Positions 48,025-56,014 of a stretch of 64,000 nt of DNA are shown in pieces. The DNA is taken from contig NZ_JAGYPG010000001.1 of assembly GCF_018343625.1 (NCBI RefSeq), forward strand, positions 1,520,231-1,584,230, written 5' to 3'. Position 1 is the stretch's first letter. Every line of letters starts with the position of its first letter. Source of the stretch: Lederbergia citri (lineage in GTDB: Bacteria > Bacillota > Bacilli > Bacillales > Bacillaceae_C). The translations under genes and the position numbers were made by a program. Below the pieces are notes generated by a model. That model was not told where the DNA came from. It saw only the letters and a list, made by a program, of their open reading frames with translations, and searched no databases.

Positions 48025-48538
48025 TAACTATCCCTCCTTCGCGAACATGTACCATATTTTGTTTTAAATGAGTTAAGGCACGATGATATGTCAAACTGAC
48101 CTTTGATTTTGGCCATCCAAGAATTTCAGATGTTTCTTCAACTGTGTATTCTAAAATTAAACGGCAAATGATAACATTTCGATATGATTCCTTCATCCTA
48201 TTTATATATCTATAAATCTCGCTAAGTGTTTCATCGACGATGACAAGATCTTCTATTGATTCTTTTGATTTAGCATTGTTTCTTATAAGATCAAATGGAA
48301 GTAATTTATATCGTTTTTCTTTCCGGTATCGATCGATTACGAGCCTCCTGGCAATTGAAAGCAACCACGTTTTGGGATTCGAACGACCCTCGAAATATTC
48401 CACTGATTTAAGAGCTCTAAGAAAAACCTCTTGGACAATATCCTCGACATCATATGAACGAGTGTAGTAAACGAGAAAGTTATATACTTCATCCCCATAT
48501 TGTCGAAACCACTCTTCCACCATCGTATGATTCTCCAT
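48017..48538 (-). CDS. ECF-type RNA polymerase sigma factor
   Basis: A 173-aa sigma-70 family protein with region 2 (GDEVYNFLVYYTRSYDVEDIVQEVFLRAL and NPKTWLLSIARRLVIDRYR) and region 4 (VEETSEILGWPKSKVSLTYHRAL). The ATG at 48538 with AGGGG 6 nt upstream is preferred; two further ATGs lie at 48544 and 48562. A matching ECF-type promoter sits just upstream, suggesting autoregulation. Which stress it answers is unknown. Confidence 0.88.
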   Translation of the reverse strand: MENHTMVEEWFRQYGDEVYNFLVYYTRSYDVEDIVQEVFLRALKSVEYFEGRSNPKTWLLSIARRLVIDRYRKEKRYKLLPFDLIRNNAKSKESIEDLVIVDETLSEIYRYINRMKESYRNVIICRLILEYTVEETSEILGWPKSKVSLTYHRALTHLKQNMVHVREGGIVNE

Positions 48539-48573
48539 CTTCATCCCCTTTTCAGAAATCATTATTTATAGAT

Positions 48574-48601
48574 TAGACGAATCAAAGTATTAAATATTTC
48601 A
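48574..48601 (-). promoter_or_regulatory. Candidate ECF promoter (autoregulatory)
   Basis: On the minus strand TGAAAT (48601-48596), a 16-bp spacer and CGTCTA (48579-48574), close to the TGAAAC-N16-CGTC pattern of Bacillus ECF sigmas. It is about 36 bp upstream of the sigma gene start. Confidence 0.5.
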
Positions 48602-48603
48602 CC

Positions 48604-48657
48604 ACCAAAAAAGAAGGCGACCTAAAAATCCAAAATTGGAGTTTATGGTCTGCCTTC
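48604..48657 (-). terminator. Terminator after moaB
   Basis: GAAGGC and GACC pair with GGTC and GCCTTC across an inner hairpin, followed on the minus strand by TTTTTTGG. Confidence 0.85.
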
Positions 48658-48665
48658 ACAATGGT

Positions 48666-49172
48666 TTATTTATTCAATTCTCTTACAACATGTCCGATTT
48701 CTATTAAAATCAATTTCTCCATCGCCAACTTAACGGCTCCTGAAGAACCTGGCATGACAAAAATGGCTTTATTACGAAAAGTTCCAGCGCATGCTCTGGA
48801 CATAATCGCAGCGGATCCGATGTCTTCCGTGTAACTTAACATCCGAAAAATTTCTCCAAACCCGACAATTTCTTTTTCAAATAATGCTGAAACCGTCTCG
48901 ATTGTAACATCGCGTTTGGCAATTCCCGTTCCGCCTGTCAACAATATCACTTGTACCTCATCCATACCGGCTGCCTTTTCAACCATCGCTTCGATTGAAG
49001 TTTTATCATCTTTTACAATTTTATAAAAGGTAACATGATGTCGATCTTCCTTTAAAAGCTTTGTAATAAGATTACCGCTTTTATCAGTATCAACCGTTCT
49101 AGAATCGCTAACTGTAATTACGGCACAATTCACCGAATGAGGCGATTCGCTTTTATGCACTAATACGCTCAT
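48666..49172 (-). CDS. moaB: Molybdenum cofactor protein MoaB/MogA type
   Basis: A 168-aa protein with the MoCF-binding fold: VITVSDSRTVDTDKSG, LLTGGTGIAKRDVT and the FVMPGSSGAVKLAM C-terminus. MogA/MoaB adenylates molybdopterin before molybdenum insertion. No other moa genes are near, as in B. subtilis, where moaB also lies by argG. Start overlaps the upstream EcsC-like gene by 4 bp (ATGA). Confidence 0.92.
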   Translation of the reverse strand: MSVLVHKSESPHSVNCAVITVSDSRTVDTDKSGNLITKLLKEDRHHVTFYKIVKDDKTSIEAMVEKAAGMDEVQVILLTGGTGIAKRDVTIETVSALFEKEIVGFGEIFRMLSYTEDIGSAAIMSRACAGTFRNKAIFVMPGSSGAVKLAMEKLILIEIGHVVRELNK

Positions 49173-50014
49173 TTCAGCTCTCCGCTTTTTTCGAGCAAAT
49201 ACTTATATTGATAATATTTCACCGCAAAATGAGTGACCTTTCTAGTCGTACGATAGTTCATTCCCGCACCAATTGCTACTGATATAAGGGGAATACCAGA
49301 AATCGTTTTTCTAGAAAATAACATTATAAGGCTTATTTTTAAAAGTTCCTTTAACGGTTCGTCAACCCATGAATAGTCTGTGATCCGTTCATGAATATCA
49401 AAATAAAATTGCTCATCGTCCTTTTGCAAATCTTCCATTAAATCTTCCCAGCCAAACATTTTCATTCGTTCAGGCATTGTCGCAACATTAAATACTTTTA
49501 GCGTTTCAAGCAAGCCTGCTGGAGACTGGACATCGTATCCAAATGACATGGCTGTAAGTTGGACTGCACGTAAATTTATAACAAGCATGGCGATAAAATC
49601 ACTTGTAATAAATAAAGGTTGTCCTGATCCAACCATTCCTCCCTGAACTAATGAATATATTCTATGTCGTGAGGCCTGTTGTTCGGCTATAAAAGTTAAT
49701 TGTGCAACCGACATCTTGCTCCTCATGTCTGAAAAAGATTCTACTTCTTCATTCATTGATCTAGCTGCATTTAATATTCTTTCGCTTGCTTCATTTTGAA
49801 GCTTTGTTCCCCGTAAAAGGGAATTAAGTTGAAAAAGCCAATCATCCAGCCTCTCAAAAAATTGTTTCTGCAACGACTCTGGGAGAAGTGAAAATGCTTG
49901 ATCTACCCATTTATCATAGGAATTTTCCAAATCGGTAGCTTCGTACTCCAAAAAGGATTGGCGCCATGTGTGCAGTTCCTCCAACAGTACTTCTTCTCGA
50001 TGAGTTAAGTTCAT
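49169..50014 (-). CDS. EcsC-family protein
   Basis: A 281-aa protein with the EcsC domain pattern (LVQGGMVGSGQPLFITSDF, hydrophobic AMLVINLRAVQLTAMSFGYD, IPLISVAIGAGMNYRTTRKV). In B. subtilis EcsC belongs to the ecs ABC transporter locus; here there is no transporter and the gene is coupled to moaB. Function unknown. Start ATG 50014 has AAGGAG 8 nt upstream. Confidence 0.82.
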   Translation of the reverse strand: MNLTHREEVLLEELHTWRQSFLEYEATDLENSYDKWVDQAFSLLPESLQKQFFERLDDWLFQLNSLLRGTKLQNEASERILNAARSMNEEVESFSDMRSKMSVAQLTFIAEQQASRHRIYSLVQGGMVGSGQPLFITSDFIAMLVINLRAVQLTAMSFGYDVQSPAGLLETLKVFNVATMPERMKMFGWEDLMEDLQKDDEQFYFDIHERITDYSWVDEPLKELLKISLIMLFSRKTISGIPLISVAIGAGMNYRTTRKVTHFAVKYYQYKYLLEKSGELK

Positions 50015-50037
50015 TGATACCACTCCTTTATTTAAGG

Positions 50038-51243
50038 CTAAATTAAATTACTACTAGTTTTTGTAAGTTTGACAACATCTCTAGCAATCATAATTTCCTC
50101 ATTTGTCGGAATGACAATCACTTTCACAGGCGAATGAGGATAATTGAGAAAAATCTCTTGGCCTCTAATCTTATTTAAATCCTCATCCCAGTATACACCC
50201 ATAAATTGTAGTCCATTCAATACCTTAGCACGGATTGTACTGCTATTTTCACCAATTCCGGCCGTAAAGATAATGGCATCCACTCCAGACATCCTAGCAG
50301 CATAAGATCCTAAATATTTATGAATTCTATCTGCAAATATATCGAGAGCCAATTCAGCTCGATGATTTCCACCAGTAGCTTCAATTTCTATGTCCCGTAA
50401 ATCGCTTGAAAAGCCGGATACTCCTAACATACCGGATTTCTTATTTAATATATCAAGTACTTCTTCAGCTGTCTTCCCTGTCTTCTCCATTAAAAATGGA
50501 ATAAGAGCCGGATCAATATTTCCTGATCTAGTACCCATCGTCACTCCTGCAAGCGGTGTAAAGCCCATGGAAGTATCTATCGACTTTCCACCTTTAATAG
50601 CGGCTATACTGGCACCATTCCCTAGATGGCAGGAAATAAGCCGTAACTGTGATAAGGGTCGCTCTAATAATTGTGCAGCTCTTTGCGATACATATTTATG
50701 CGATGTTCCATGAAAGCCATATTTTCTTATACCATAGTTTGTATAATAATCGTATGGAAGACTGTACAAGTACGAGCTTTCCGGCATAGTTTGATGAAAA
50801 GCCGTATCAAAAACCGCTACTGCAGGAACCCCTGGCAATGCTTTCTGAAATTCCTTTATCCCTGTAATATTCGCTGGATTATGTAGTGGGGCTAATTCCG
50901 AAAGGTCTTCAATTTTTTGCAAAACTTCCGGTGTAATCAATGCTGAATCGTTGAATACCTCGCCTCCATGTACGACGCGATGACCGACTCCTTCAATTTC
51001 ACCAAGAGAAGAAATGACTTCATTTTTAATAATACGATCCAATAATAATTCAACTGCCGTTTTGTGATTTGGTATGTCAATTGTTTCTTTAATACTCTTA
51101 CCTTCCACACTCATCGTAAAAACAGAATCTTTTAACCCTATTCGTTCAATCATTCCTTTTGTGATGACCTTTTCCTCAGGCATGTTAAAAAGTTGAAATT
51201 TCAATGATGAGCTTCCTGCATTTACTGCAAAAATTTTTGGCAA
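50038..51243 (-). CDS. ackA: Acetate kinase
   Basis: Converts acetyl phosphate and ADP to acetate and ATP (overflow metabolism). The 401-aa protein has [36 protein letters not shown] and FTAGIGENS. Start is TTG 51243, with AAAGGTG 6 nt upstream and a product matching the B. subtilis N-terminus. It follows ytxK by 43 bp. Confidence 0.97.
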   Translation of the reverse strand: MPKIFAVNAGSSSLKFQLFNMPEEKVITKGMIERIGLKDSVFTMSVEGKSIKETIDIPNHKTAVELLLDRIIKNEVISSLGEIEGVGHRVVHGGEVFNDSALITPEVLQKIEDLSELAPLHNPANITGIKEFQKALPGVPAVAVFDTAFHQTMPESSYLYSLPYDYYTNYGIRKYGFHGTSHKYVSQRAAQLLERPLSQLRLISCHLGNGASIAAIKGGKSIDTSMGFTPLAGVTMGTRSGNIDPALIPFLMEKTGKTAEEVLDILNKKSGMLGVSGFSSDLRDIEIEATGGNHRAELALDIFADRIHKYLGSYAARMSGVDAIIFTAGIGENSSTIRAKVLNGLQFMGVYWDEDLNKIRGQEIFLNYPHSPVKVIVIPTNEEIMIARDVVKLTKTSSNLI

Positions 51244-51286
51244 AAGAATCACCTTTCTTTGTAGTAATTAAAATGTGTAGCAATCC

Positions 51287-52276
51287 TTATTTATTTTCTT
51301 TGAACCATTTTTCCACGCCTAGCATCATTTTATCAAGTGCTTCTTTATTAGATAGCTTTGGCAGCGTAGCAAGCAATACTTCTTTTGGTGCTTCGATTCC
51401 AGGCTTTTTCTTTTGAAGAATTAGAATGCTTTTCCCTGCATTTTTATCTTTAAACAATGACATGGGAAGCTGTAATACACCTTGTATATATACGGTTCTT
51501 TTTAAATAGTTATGGAGCTTGGAAGCCTCAGCTGATTCAAATAATCCATTAGGTATCAGAAAAAACAAATAGCCACCAGGTCTTGTATGATTTACACTTT
51601 GTTCTATAAATAAATGATGGGCATAAGCATGACCTTTTGAAGCGTTTAGTTCATATTGTCCAGCTTGAATATCATTTGGATAATAACCGACCGGCAAATC
51701 GCAAACAACTAAATCAACCGGGTCTATGAAGAGCGGTTCTAACGCATCTTGATGAAAAAATTCAGTTTGCTGCTTTTGAAGATTCGCTCCTACATACGCA
51801 AGCTTAATTAAAAGTTCATCTACTTCCACCCCATATGAACGGATTTGGCTGATATTTCCTTGCCTGTTCAAAATGGTTGAGAGTAAATTCCCAGTACCGA
51901 CTGCAGGATCCAGGATTGATAAATCTGTTTTGGCTCCTATGAATTTTTCAGTTAAATAGCTAATGATAAATCCAATCGTATCTGGGGTCATTTGATGGTT
52001 TGGTTGAATATGACCTTTCATGCCTTTTAAAATTGCCAATTGAAACGCTTTACGTATATCTTCTGCTCCAATTGACGCTATAATAATATCAGAATATTTT
52101 CGCTTAAGCCGTTTTCTTGTTACTTCGCTAAGCGATTCTTGCAAAATATCATCATGAAAAAGGTTTTCGCCCGTCTCAGCGAGAGCCTCTATATATGTAC
52201 AATCCAATTCTTCTTGTAAAATGAGAGCTGTTTCATCAAACAACTTAAACAGCCTTTCTACTGGAGTCAATTTCAA
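51287..52276 (-). CDS. ytxK: YtxK: class I SAM-dependent methyltransferase-like protein
   Basis: A 329-aa protein related to N6-adenine DNA methylases: SAM motif DPAVGTGNLLS and FFLIPNGLFES. The catalytic NPPY motif is altered to DLPVGYYP, so DNA methylation is doubtful. No restriction gene is near. Start is TTG 52276 with GGGGGGA 4-6 nt upstream; six further codons reach a GTG inside the ribosome-binding region. Forms ytxK-ackA, as in B. subtilis. Confidence 0.9.
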   Translation of the reverse strand: MKLTPVERLFKLFDETALILQEELDCTYIEALAETGENLFHDDILQESLSEVTRKRLKRKYSDIIIASIGAEDIRKAFQLAILKGMKGHIQPNHQMTPDTIGFIISYLTEKFIGAKTDLSILDPAVGTGNLLSTILNRQGNISQIRSYGVEVDELLIKLAYVGANLQKQQTEFFHQDALEPLFIDPVDLVVCDLPVGYYPNDIQAGQYELNASKGHAYAHHLFIEQSVNHTRPGGYLFFLIPNGLFESAEASKLHNYLKRTVYIQGVLQLPMSLFKDKNAGKSILILQKKKPGIEAPKEVLLATLPKLSNKEALDKMMLGVEKWFKENK

Positions 52277-52401
52277 ATTTCTTCCCCCCGTCACCCTTTA
52301 TACTTATAGTTTATCTTTCGTTAACTCTACAAACAAGAAATAAGTATAAAACTCTATAATTACGCTCCATTTTTTGCATATAAAAGATAAAAGCAAGGAA
52401 G

Positions 52402-52551
52402 GCTTGCTAGCTTTTTCCAATTATTGTGGGAAAATTTAAAACAAGGAGAGAAAAATATGCATATTGGTGAAATCCAAAGACTTGCTGGCCTTTCTAATTA
52501 TTATTGGAAAATTTAAGTAAAGGAGGGAAGGATATGCATATTGGTGAAAAA
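52402..52551 (+). repeat. Tandem duplication of a leader and ribosome-binding site (two copies, 77-78 bp apart)
   Basis: Copy 1 at about 52402-52474 and copy 2 at about 52480-52551 share CTTGCTRGC, AATTATT, GGAAAATTTAA, AAGGAG and ATGCATATTGGTGAA in the same order. Copy 2 supplies the start of the HTH-kinase gene; copy 1 supplies the start of a 19-codon upstream ORF. Confidence 0.85.
52457..52516 (+). CDS. Upstream ORF of 19 aa before the HTH-kinase gene
   Basis: The peptide begins MHIGEIQRLAGLSNYYW and ends at TAA 52516. Its first five residues equal those of the downstream protein because the leader is duplicated. AAGGAG lies 8-9 nt upstream, so it is probably translated, and it stops 17 bp before the main start. 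It could couple or attenuate translation, or be a by-product of the duplication. Confidence 0.5.
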   Translation: MHIGEIQRLAGLSNYYWKI

Positions 52552-53655
52552 CTTAAGTTAAGGAGAAAAAAAGCAGGATATACTCAAGAACAAGTTGCTG
52601 AAAAAATGAATATCACCAGACAAACACTGTCCAATTGGGAAGTCGGCAAGTATTATCCAGACATAGACTCCATTATTGAATTAAGCCGTATATATCAACT
52701 CTCCTTAGACGAATTGTTATTAGGTAAAATATATTTTAAAGGAGCGTTTCCTATGGCAAAAAAGTTAACAGAAATCGAGATTGAGCGTCTAATAAAGAAA
52801 CATTATTCTAATGCAACTGATTTTAAGGAACTTGGTGGTGGACTTGTTTCACAAACATACAAATTTATTGCAGATGAAGGTAAATATGTTTTTCAAGCGG
52901 GAAATCGTACTGAAGTGTATGAAAAAGAAAGATGGGTTTACAACAATTTTAATAACCTACTTCCCGTGAGAAACGTATTAAAGGTGGGGGTGGACGATGG
53001 TGTTACTTATTCCATATCAAATTATATTGAAGGAAGTAAACTGTTCGATTTAAATAGTCAGGAATTACTTGATACTTGCCCATCAATAATGAAAACCCTA
53101 AAAGTATTGGAGTCAATAGAAGTAACGGAACAAAATGGTTATGGCAGATATGACAATAACGGACAGGGTGCTTATCCAACATGGGAAGATTTTATTAAAG
53201 CAGTCTTCAACGAGAATATATATAATTGGTCGGCCCTCGAACGAAATGGCTTAGATTCAAGTGTAGTGACTAATGCTTTACAAGAATTGAAATCTCATAT
53301 TAGCAGTGTTACTTTAAACAAAAAATATATCATTCACGGTGATTTAGGATCGTATAATCTATTGGCTAAGGGTGGACAAATTTCAGGTATAATCGATTGG
53401 AGCCTTTCGCTGTACGGAGATCACTTATATGACAAAGCAAATATTTTATTTTGGAATGAAGATAAGCTTCGACCACTTATCCAACAAATAACAAGTAAAT
53501 ATATTGATTCTCCTGAAACAAAGGAAAAAATTTATTGTTATATACTTCGGATTGGTCTAGACGAAATCTATAACACTGTTATTCTAAACGAAGTCGGATA
53601 TGACATTGAATGGGTAGCAAATAGACTACAAAAAATAATGGACAGCTTTTTATAG
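52534..53655 (+). CDS. Cro/C1-type HTH domain fused to an aminoglycoside-phosphotransferase-like kinase
   Basis: A 373-aa protein. Residues 1-63 form a Cro/C1 helix-turn-helix (YTQEQVAEKMNITRQTLSNWE). From residue 74 on it is an APH-type kinase similar to the hygromycin-B kinase group, with the catalytic HGDLGSYN (His268-Gly-Asp270, Asn275) and the metal Asp288 in GIIDW. The join is in frame: AAAGGAG at 52738-52744 and ATG at 52753 make a second start that would give the kinase alone (300 aa). ATG 52534 follows AAAGGAGG. Substrate and resistance are not known from sequence. Convergent with tpx. Confidence 0.88.
   Translation: MHIGEKLKLRRKKAGYTQEQVAEKMNITRQTLSNWEVGKYYPDIDSIIELSRIYQLSLDELLLGKIYFKGAFPMAKKLTEIEIERLIKKHYSNATDFKELGGGLVSQTYKFIADEGKYVFQAGNRTEVYEKERWVYNNFNNLLPVRNVLKVGVDDGVTYSISNYIEGSKLFDLNSQELLDTCPSIMKTLKVLESIEVTEQNGYGRYDNNGQGAYPTWEDFIKAVFNENIYNWSALERNGLDSSVVTNALQELKSHISSVTLNKKYIIHGDLGSYNLLAKGGQISGIIDWSLSLYGDHLYDKANILFWNEDKLRPLIQQITSKYIDSPETKEKIYCYILRIGLDEIYNTVILNEVGYDIEWVANRLQKIMDSFL
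52738..52755 (+). promoter_or_regulatory. Internal ribosome-binding site and start codon before the kinase domain
   Basis: AAAGGAG, 8-nt spacer, ATG in the same frame as the HTH part. It falls at the domain border (residue 74), so a shorter kinase-only product may also be made. Confidence 0.5.
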
Positions 53656-53690
53656 CTTTGTTACTTATCACGATTTCATCCACATCAAAT

Positions 53691-53724
53691 TGAGAGAGAT
53701 TGGAAAATTATCCAATCTCTCTTA
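53691..53724. terminator. Terminator between the HTH-kinase gene and tpx
   Basis: GAGAGATTGGA (53694-53704) with TCCAATCTCTC (53711-53721). Serves two convergent genes; the T runs on both sides are short. Confidence 0.65.
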
Positions 53725-53738
53725 TTACTAGTTAGTTA

Positions 53739-54239
53739 TTATTTTGCTTGTTTCGCTGCTGCCAAAGCGGAATCATAATCAGGATGGTTCGTCCCTTCGC
53801 TCACATATTCTACATAAACCACATTATCTTCACTATCAATCACAAACACACTGCGAGCTAAAAGTCGGAGTTCTTTCATTACAACACCATACGCTTCACC
53901 AAAGGAAAGATCGCGATAGTCAGAGAAGATTTTCGCGTCATTTAGACCATTTTCATTTGCCCAACGTGCTTGTGCAAATGGTAAATCGGCCGAAATCGTC
54001 AGTACTTGAACATTGCCTAAGTTTGCTATTTCTTCATTAAAACGTTTAGTTTGTGCTGCACAAACTCCAGTATCAACTGAAGGAACTACGCTGATTAAAC
54101 GAATGGAACCTTTGTAATCACTAAGTTTAACTTCAGATAAATCATTCGCTAACACAGTGAAATCTGGTGCTTTATCGCCTACTTTTACCTCGTTTCCAAC
54201 AAGTGTTATTGGATTCCCTTTAAACGTTACTGCTGCCAT
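53739..54239 (-). CDS. tpx: Thiol peroxidase (Tpx) lacking the resolving cysteine
   Basis: An atypical peroxiredoxin reducing lipid hydroperoxides and H2O2. The 166-aa protein has the peroxidatic Cys60 in [10 protein letters not shown], the Tpx-specific LPFAQARW and [11 protein letters not shown]. Family members have the resolving Cys two residues after ARW; here it is Ala94 (RWANENG), and Cys60 is the only cysteine. AGGAGG precedes the start. Place between ytxK and ytfJ matches B. subtilis. Confidence 0.95.
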   Translation of the reverse strand: MAAVTFKGNPITLVGNEVKVGDKAPDFTVLANDLSEVKLSDYKGSIRLISVVPSVDTGVCAAQTKRFNEEIANLGNVQVLTISADLPFAQARWANENGLNDAKIFSDYRDLSFGEAYGVVMKELRLLARSVFVIDSEDNVVYVEYVSEGTNHPDYDSALAAAKQAK

Positions 54240-54324
54240 ATTTCATTCCTCCTTAAAATTATGTACTTATATCATTGCTTAAAATTTCCACTACTGCAAG
54301 GAATAAGTTCAGCCAAACAAAAAT

Positions 54325-54357
54325 AAAATAACTCGCTATTGCAAAGCGAGTTATACT
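54325..54357 (-). terminator. Terminator after ytfJ
   Basis: ATAACTCGCT (54328-54337) with AGCGAGTTAT (54345-54354), then TTTTATTTTT on the minus strand. Confidence 0.85.
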
Positions 54358-54359
54358 TT

Positions 54360-54836
54360 TTACAAATCAAAATCTAAGCTTTCCTTATTTTCTGAATGTC
54401 CTTGCTGTTGGTGTTTTTTATTTGAAAAGTTACTCGTCATTTTCTGTATTTTTTCAAAAGCTGTTGGAGCTAAATCAATCATTTTTTCTAATAAGTGTGT
54501 GTTTTGTTCTAAATGAAGCATATTTACACCGTGTTTATTTACGATTAAGAATGCAATTGGCGTAATTGATACACCGCCACCACTTCCTCCACCAAACGGT
54601 AAGTATGAGCTTTGCCCTCCTTCATCTTCACTAGAAGAGCCGCCGCCATCTGAGCTTCCACCTGATTTAAACTCACTTCCACCCATAGCAAAACCAAAAC
54701 CTACTTTTGAAACTGTTAAAATGACTCCTCCATCAGGTGTTTCTACTGGATCGCCAATAATTGTATTGACATCAATCATTTCTTTCAGATTTTCCATTGC
54801 TGTTGACATGACCCCTTGAATTGGATGCTCATCCAT
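54360..54836 (-). CDS. ytfJ: GerW-family sporulation protein YtfJ
   Basis: A 158-aa protein with MSTAMENLKEMIDVNTIIGDPVE at the N-terminus, a Gly/Ser/Glu-rich middle (about 53-86) and the SITPIAFLIVNKHGVNML block of the GerW/YtfJ family. In B. subtilis it is made in the forespore and affects germination. Its ATG overlaps the ytfI stop by 8 bp; GGAGGTCCATTA precedes it. Confidence 0.93.
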   Translation of the reverse strand: MDEHPIQGVMSTAMENLKEMIDVNTIIGDPVETPDGGVILTVSKVGFGFAMGGSEFKSGGSSDGGGSSSEDEGGQSSYLPFGGGSGGGVSITPIAFLIVNKHGVNMLHLEQNTHLLEKMIDLAPTAFEKIQKMTSNFSNKKHQQQGHSENKESLDFDL

Positions 54837-55464
54837 TAATGGACCTCCTGTTCAATCTTTGATTTTGCCTCTCGAGAAAAGAGGATTTTTGGTGTTTTTT
54901 CCATTCTTTATACAATTTATATCCAGCTACCATAGCTTTTCCTGTTTTTATATCTACCATACATCGCATATTCGTCTCAGCTGCAAATCCTTGAAACTCT
55001 GGCACAACTGATATGATGGGTCTAGTTTTAAATAAAAAAACACTTCTTATTAATGACAATATTGCCCCTTTAATTCCCCAAATCGCACCAGCTACTGTGC
55101 CGGAAAATGCAGCATCCCCCGTACCAATTTTCGTGTGCCATTCAAACTTCCGAATTCTCATTTTTTGCAAAAAAGAATAAAGTATGTGTAAAAAAGGTTT
55201 AGCATCTTTTAACATTGATTTCATAGATGTAAGGTCATCGATATGATCATTTATTTCCTCTTTTGCTTCCTTTGACCATAATTCATCCATAGAAAACTTC
55301 TTTTTTATGCGGACAAGTCCAAAAAAAGTCGTAATAGTAATAGTCGTGTACCTTTCCGACTTGCTGAATAAAATAAACAATTCAATTTTGATTTTCATAA
55401 AAATTATCACTAAAGTTAAAAGCAACAAAAGCAGTAAAAGGCCGTAAGTAACAGGAAGAGTCAT
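54829..55464 (-). CDS. ytfI: DUF2953 membrane protein YtfI
   Basis: A 211-aa protein with a leucine-rich N-terminal membrane segment (about 5-24), then a soluble DUF2953 domain (WHTKIGTGDAAFSGTVAGAIWG). Function unknown; always paired with ytfJ in spore-formers. GGAGGGATGAT precedes the ATG. Confidence 0.88.
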   Translation of the reverse strand: MTLPVTYGLLLLLLLLTLVIIFMKIKIELFILFSKSERYTTITITTFFGLVRIKKKFSMDELWSKEAKEEINDHIDDLTSMKSMLKDAKPFLHILYSFLQKMRIRKFEWHTKIGTGDAAFSGTVAGAIWGIKGAILSLIRSVFLFKTRPIISVVPEFQGFAAETNMRCMVDIKTGKAMVAGYKLYKEWKKHQKSSFLERQNQRLNRRSING

Positions 55465-55503
55465 ATCATCCCTCCGGCCATCATTATTTCCATCTGAAAA
55501 TAA

Positions 55504-55531
55504 AATAAACCCGCTTATGAATAAGCGGGTT
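55504..55531 (-). terminator. Terminator overlapping the end of yteJ
   Basis: AACCCGCTTA (55508-55517) with TAAGCGGGTT (55522-55531). The stem includes the last codons and the stop of yteJ; T-rich sequence follows on the minus strand. Confidence 0.8.
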
Positions 55532-55997
55532 CTATAATTTTCGTTCTTTCATGTATGACTGTAGTATCAGCAAAAATGTCATGTAAACCTTGTTTTTTCG
55601 GAGTGAATGCTACTACTGCATATAAAAAATTAAAAGTAGCAGAAATATAGCGTCCAATCCCTTCTCTAAAAATCACGGTTCCCCATGTTAATTTTTCCTC
55701 TTTAAGTGGTATCACTTTTAGTCCAAAAACCATTTTTCCGAGAGTTTGACTGAAAAACTTTGTCATTAAAATAAAATACAAATAGAAGATGACTCCCGCT
55801 GTTATCCCGTAGGGGGAGATGATGCCTGAATCAGAAAGGGAAATACCAATACCCCGAAAAATGGGTTTTACGAGTATTCCATTTATGCTGAAAATAATAA
55901 CACTATCAAGCAAATAAGCCCAAAACCTCACCCAAAATCCTGCATAGTGATAGGACACAAATGGAGGTTTAACTTCTTCAACTATTTGATTTTCCAT
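55515..55997 (-). CDS. yteJ: RDD-family membrane protein YteJ
   Basis: A 160-aa protein with three membrane segments and the RDD pattern (AGFWVRFWAYLLDSVII with Arg-Asp, and QTLGKMVFGLKV). RDD proteins may act in ion or solute transport. Adjacent to sppA as in B. subtilis. GGGGG precedes the ATG. Confidence 0.9.
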   Translation of the reverse strand: MENQIVEEVKPPFVSYHYAGFWVRFWAYLLDSVIIFSINGILVKPIFRGIGISLSDSGIISPYGITAGVIFYLYFILMTKFFSQTLGKMVFGLKVIPLKEEKLTWGTVIFREGIGRYISATFNFLYAVVAFTPKKQGLHDIFADTTVIHERTKIIEPAYS

Positions 55998-56014
55998 TTT
56001 GTTTTTCCCCCTTA

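Noticed and set aside
51287..52276. Restriction-modification system
   Set aside because: YtxK lacks a proper NPPY motif and no endonuclease or specificity gene is near; it is a conserved Bacillus gene beside ackA.
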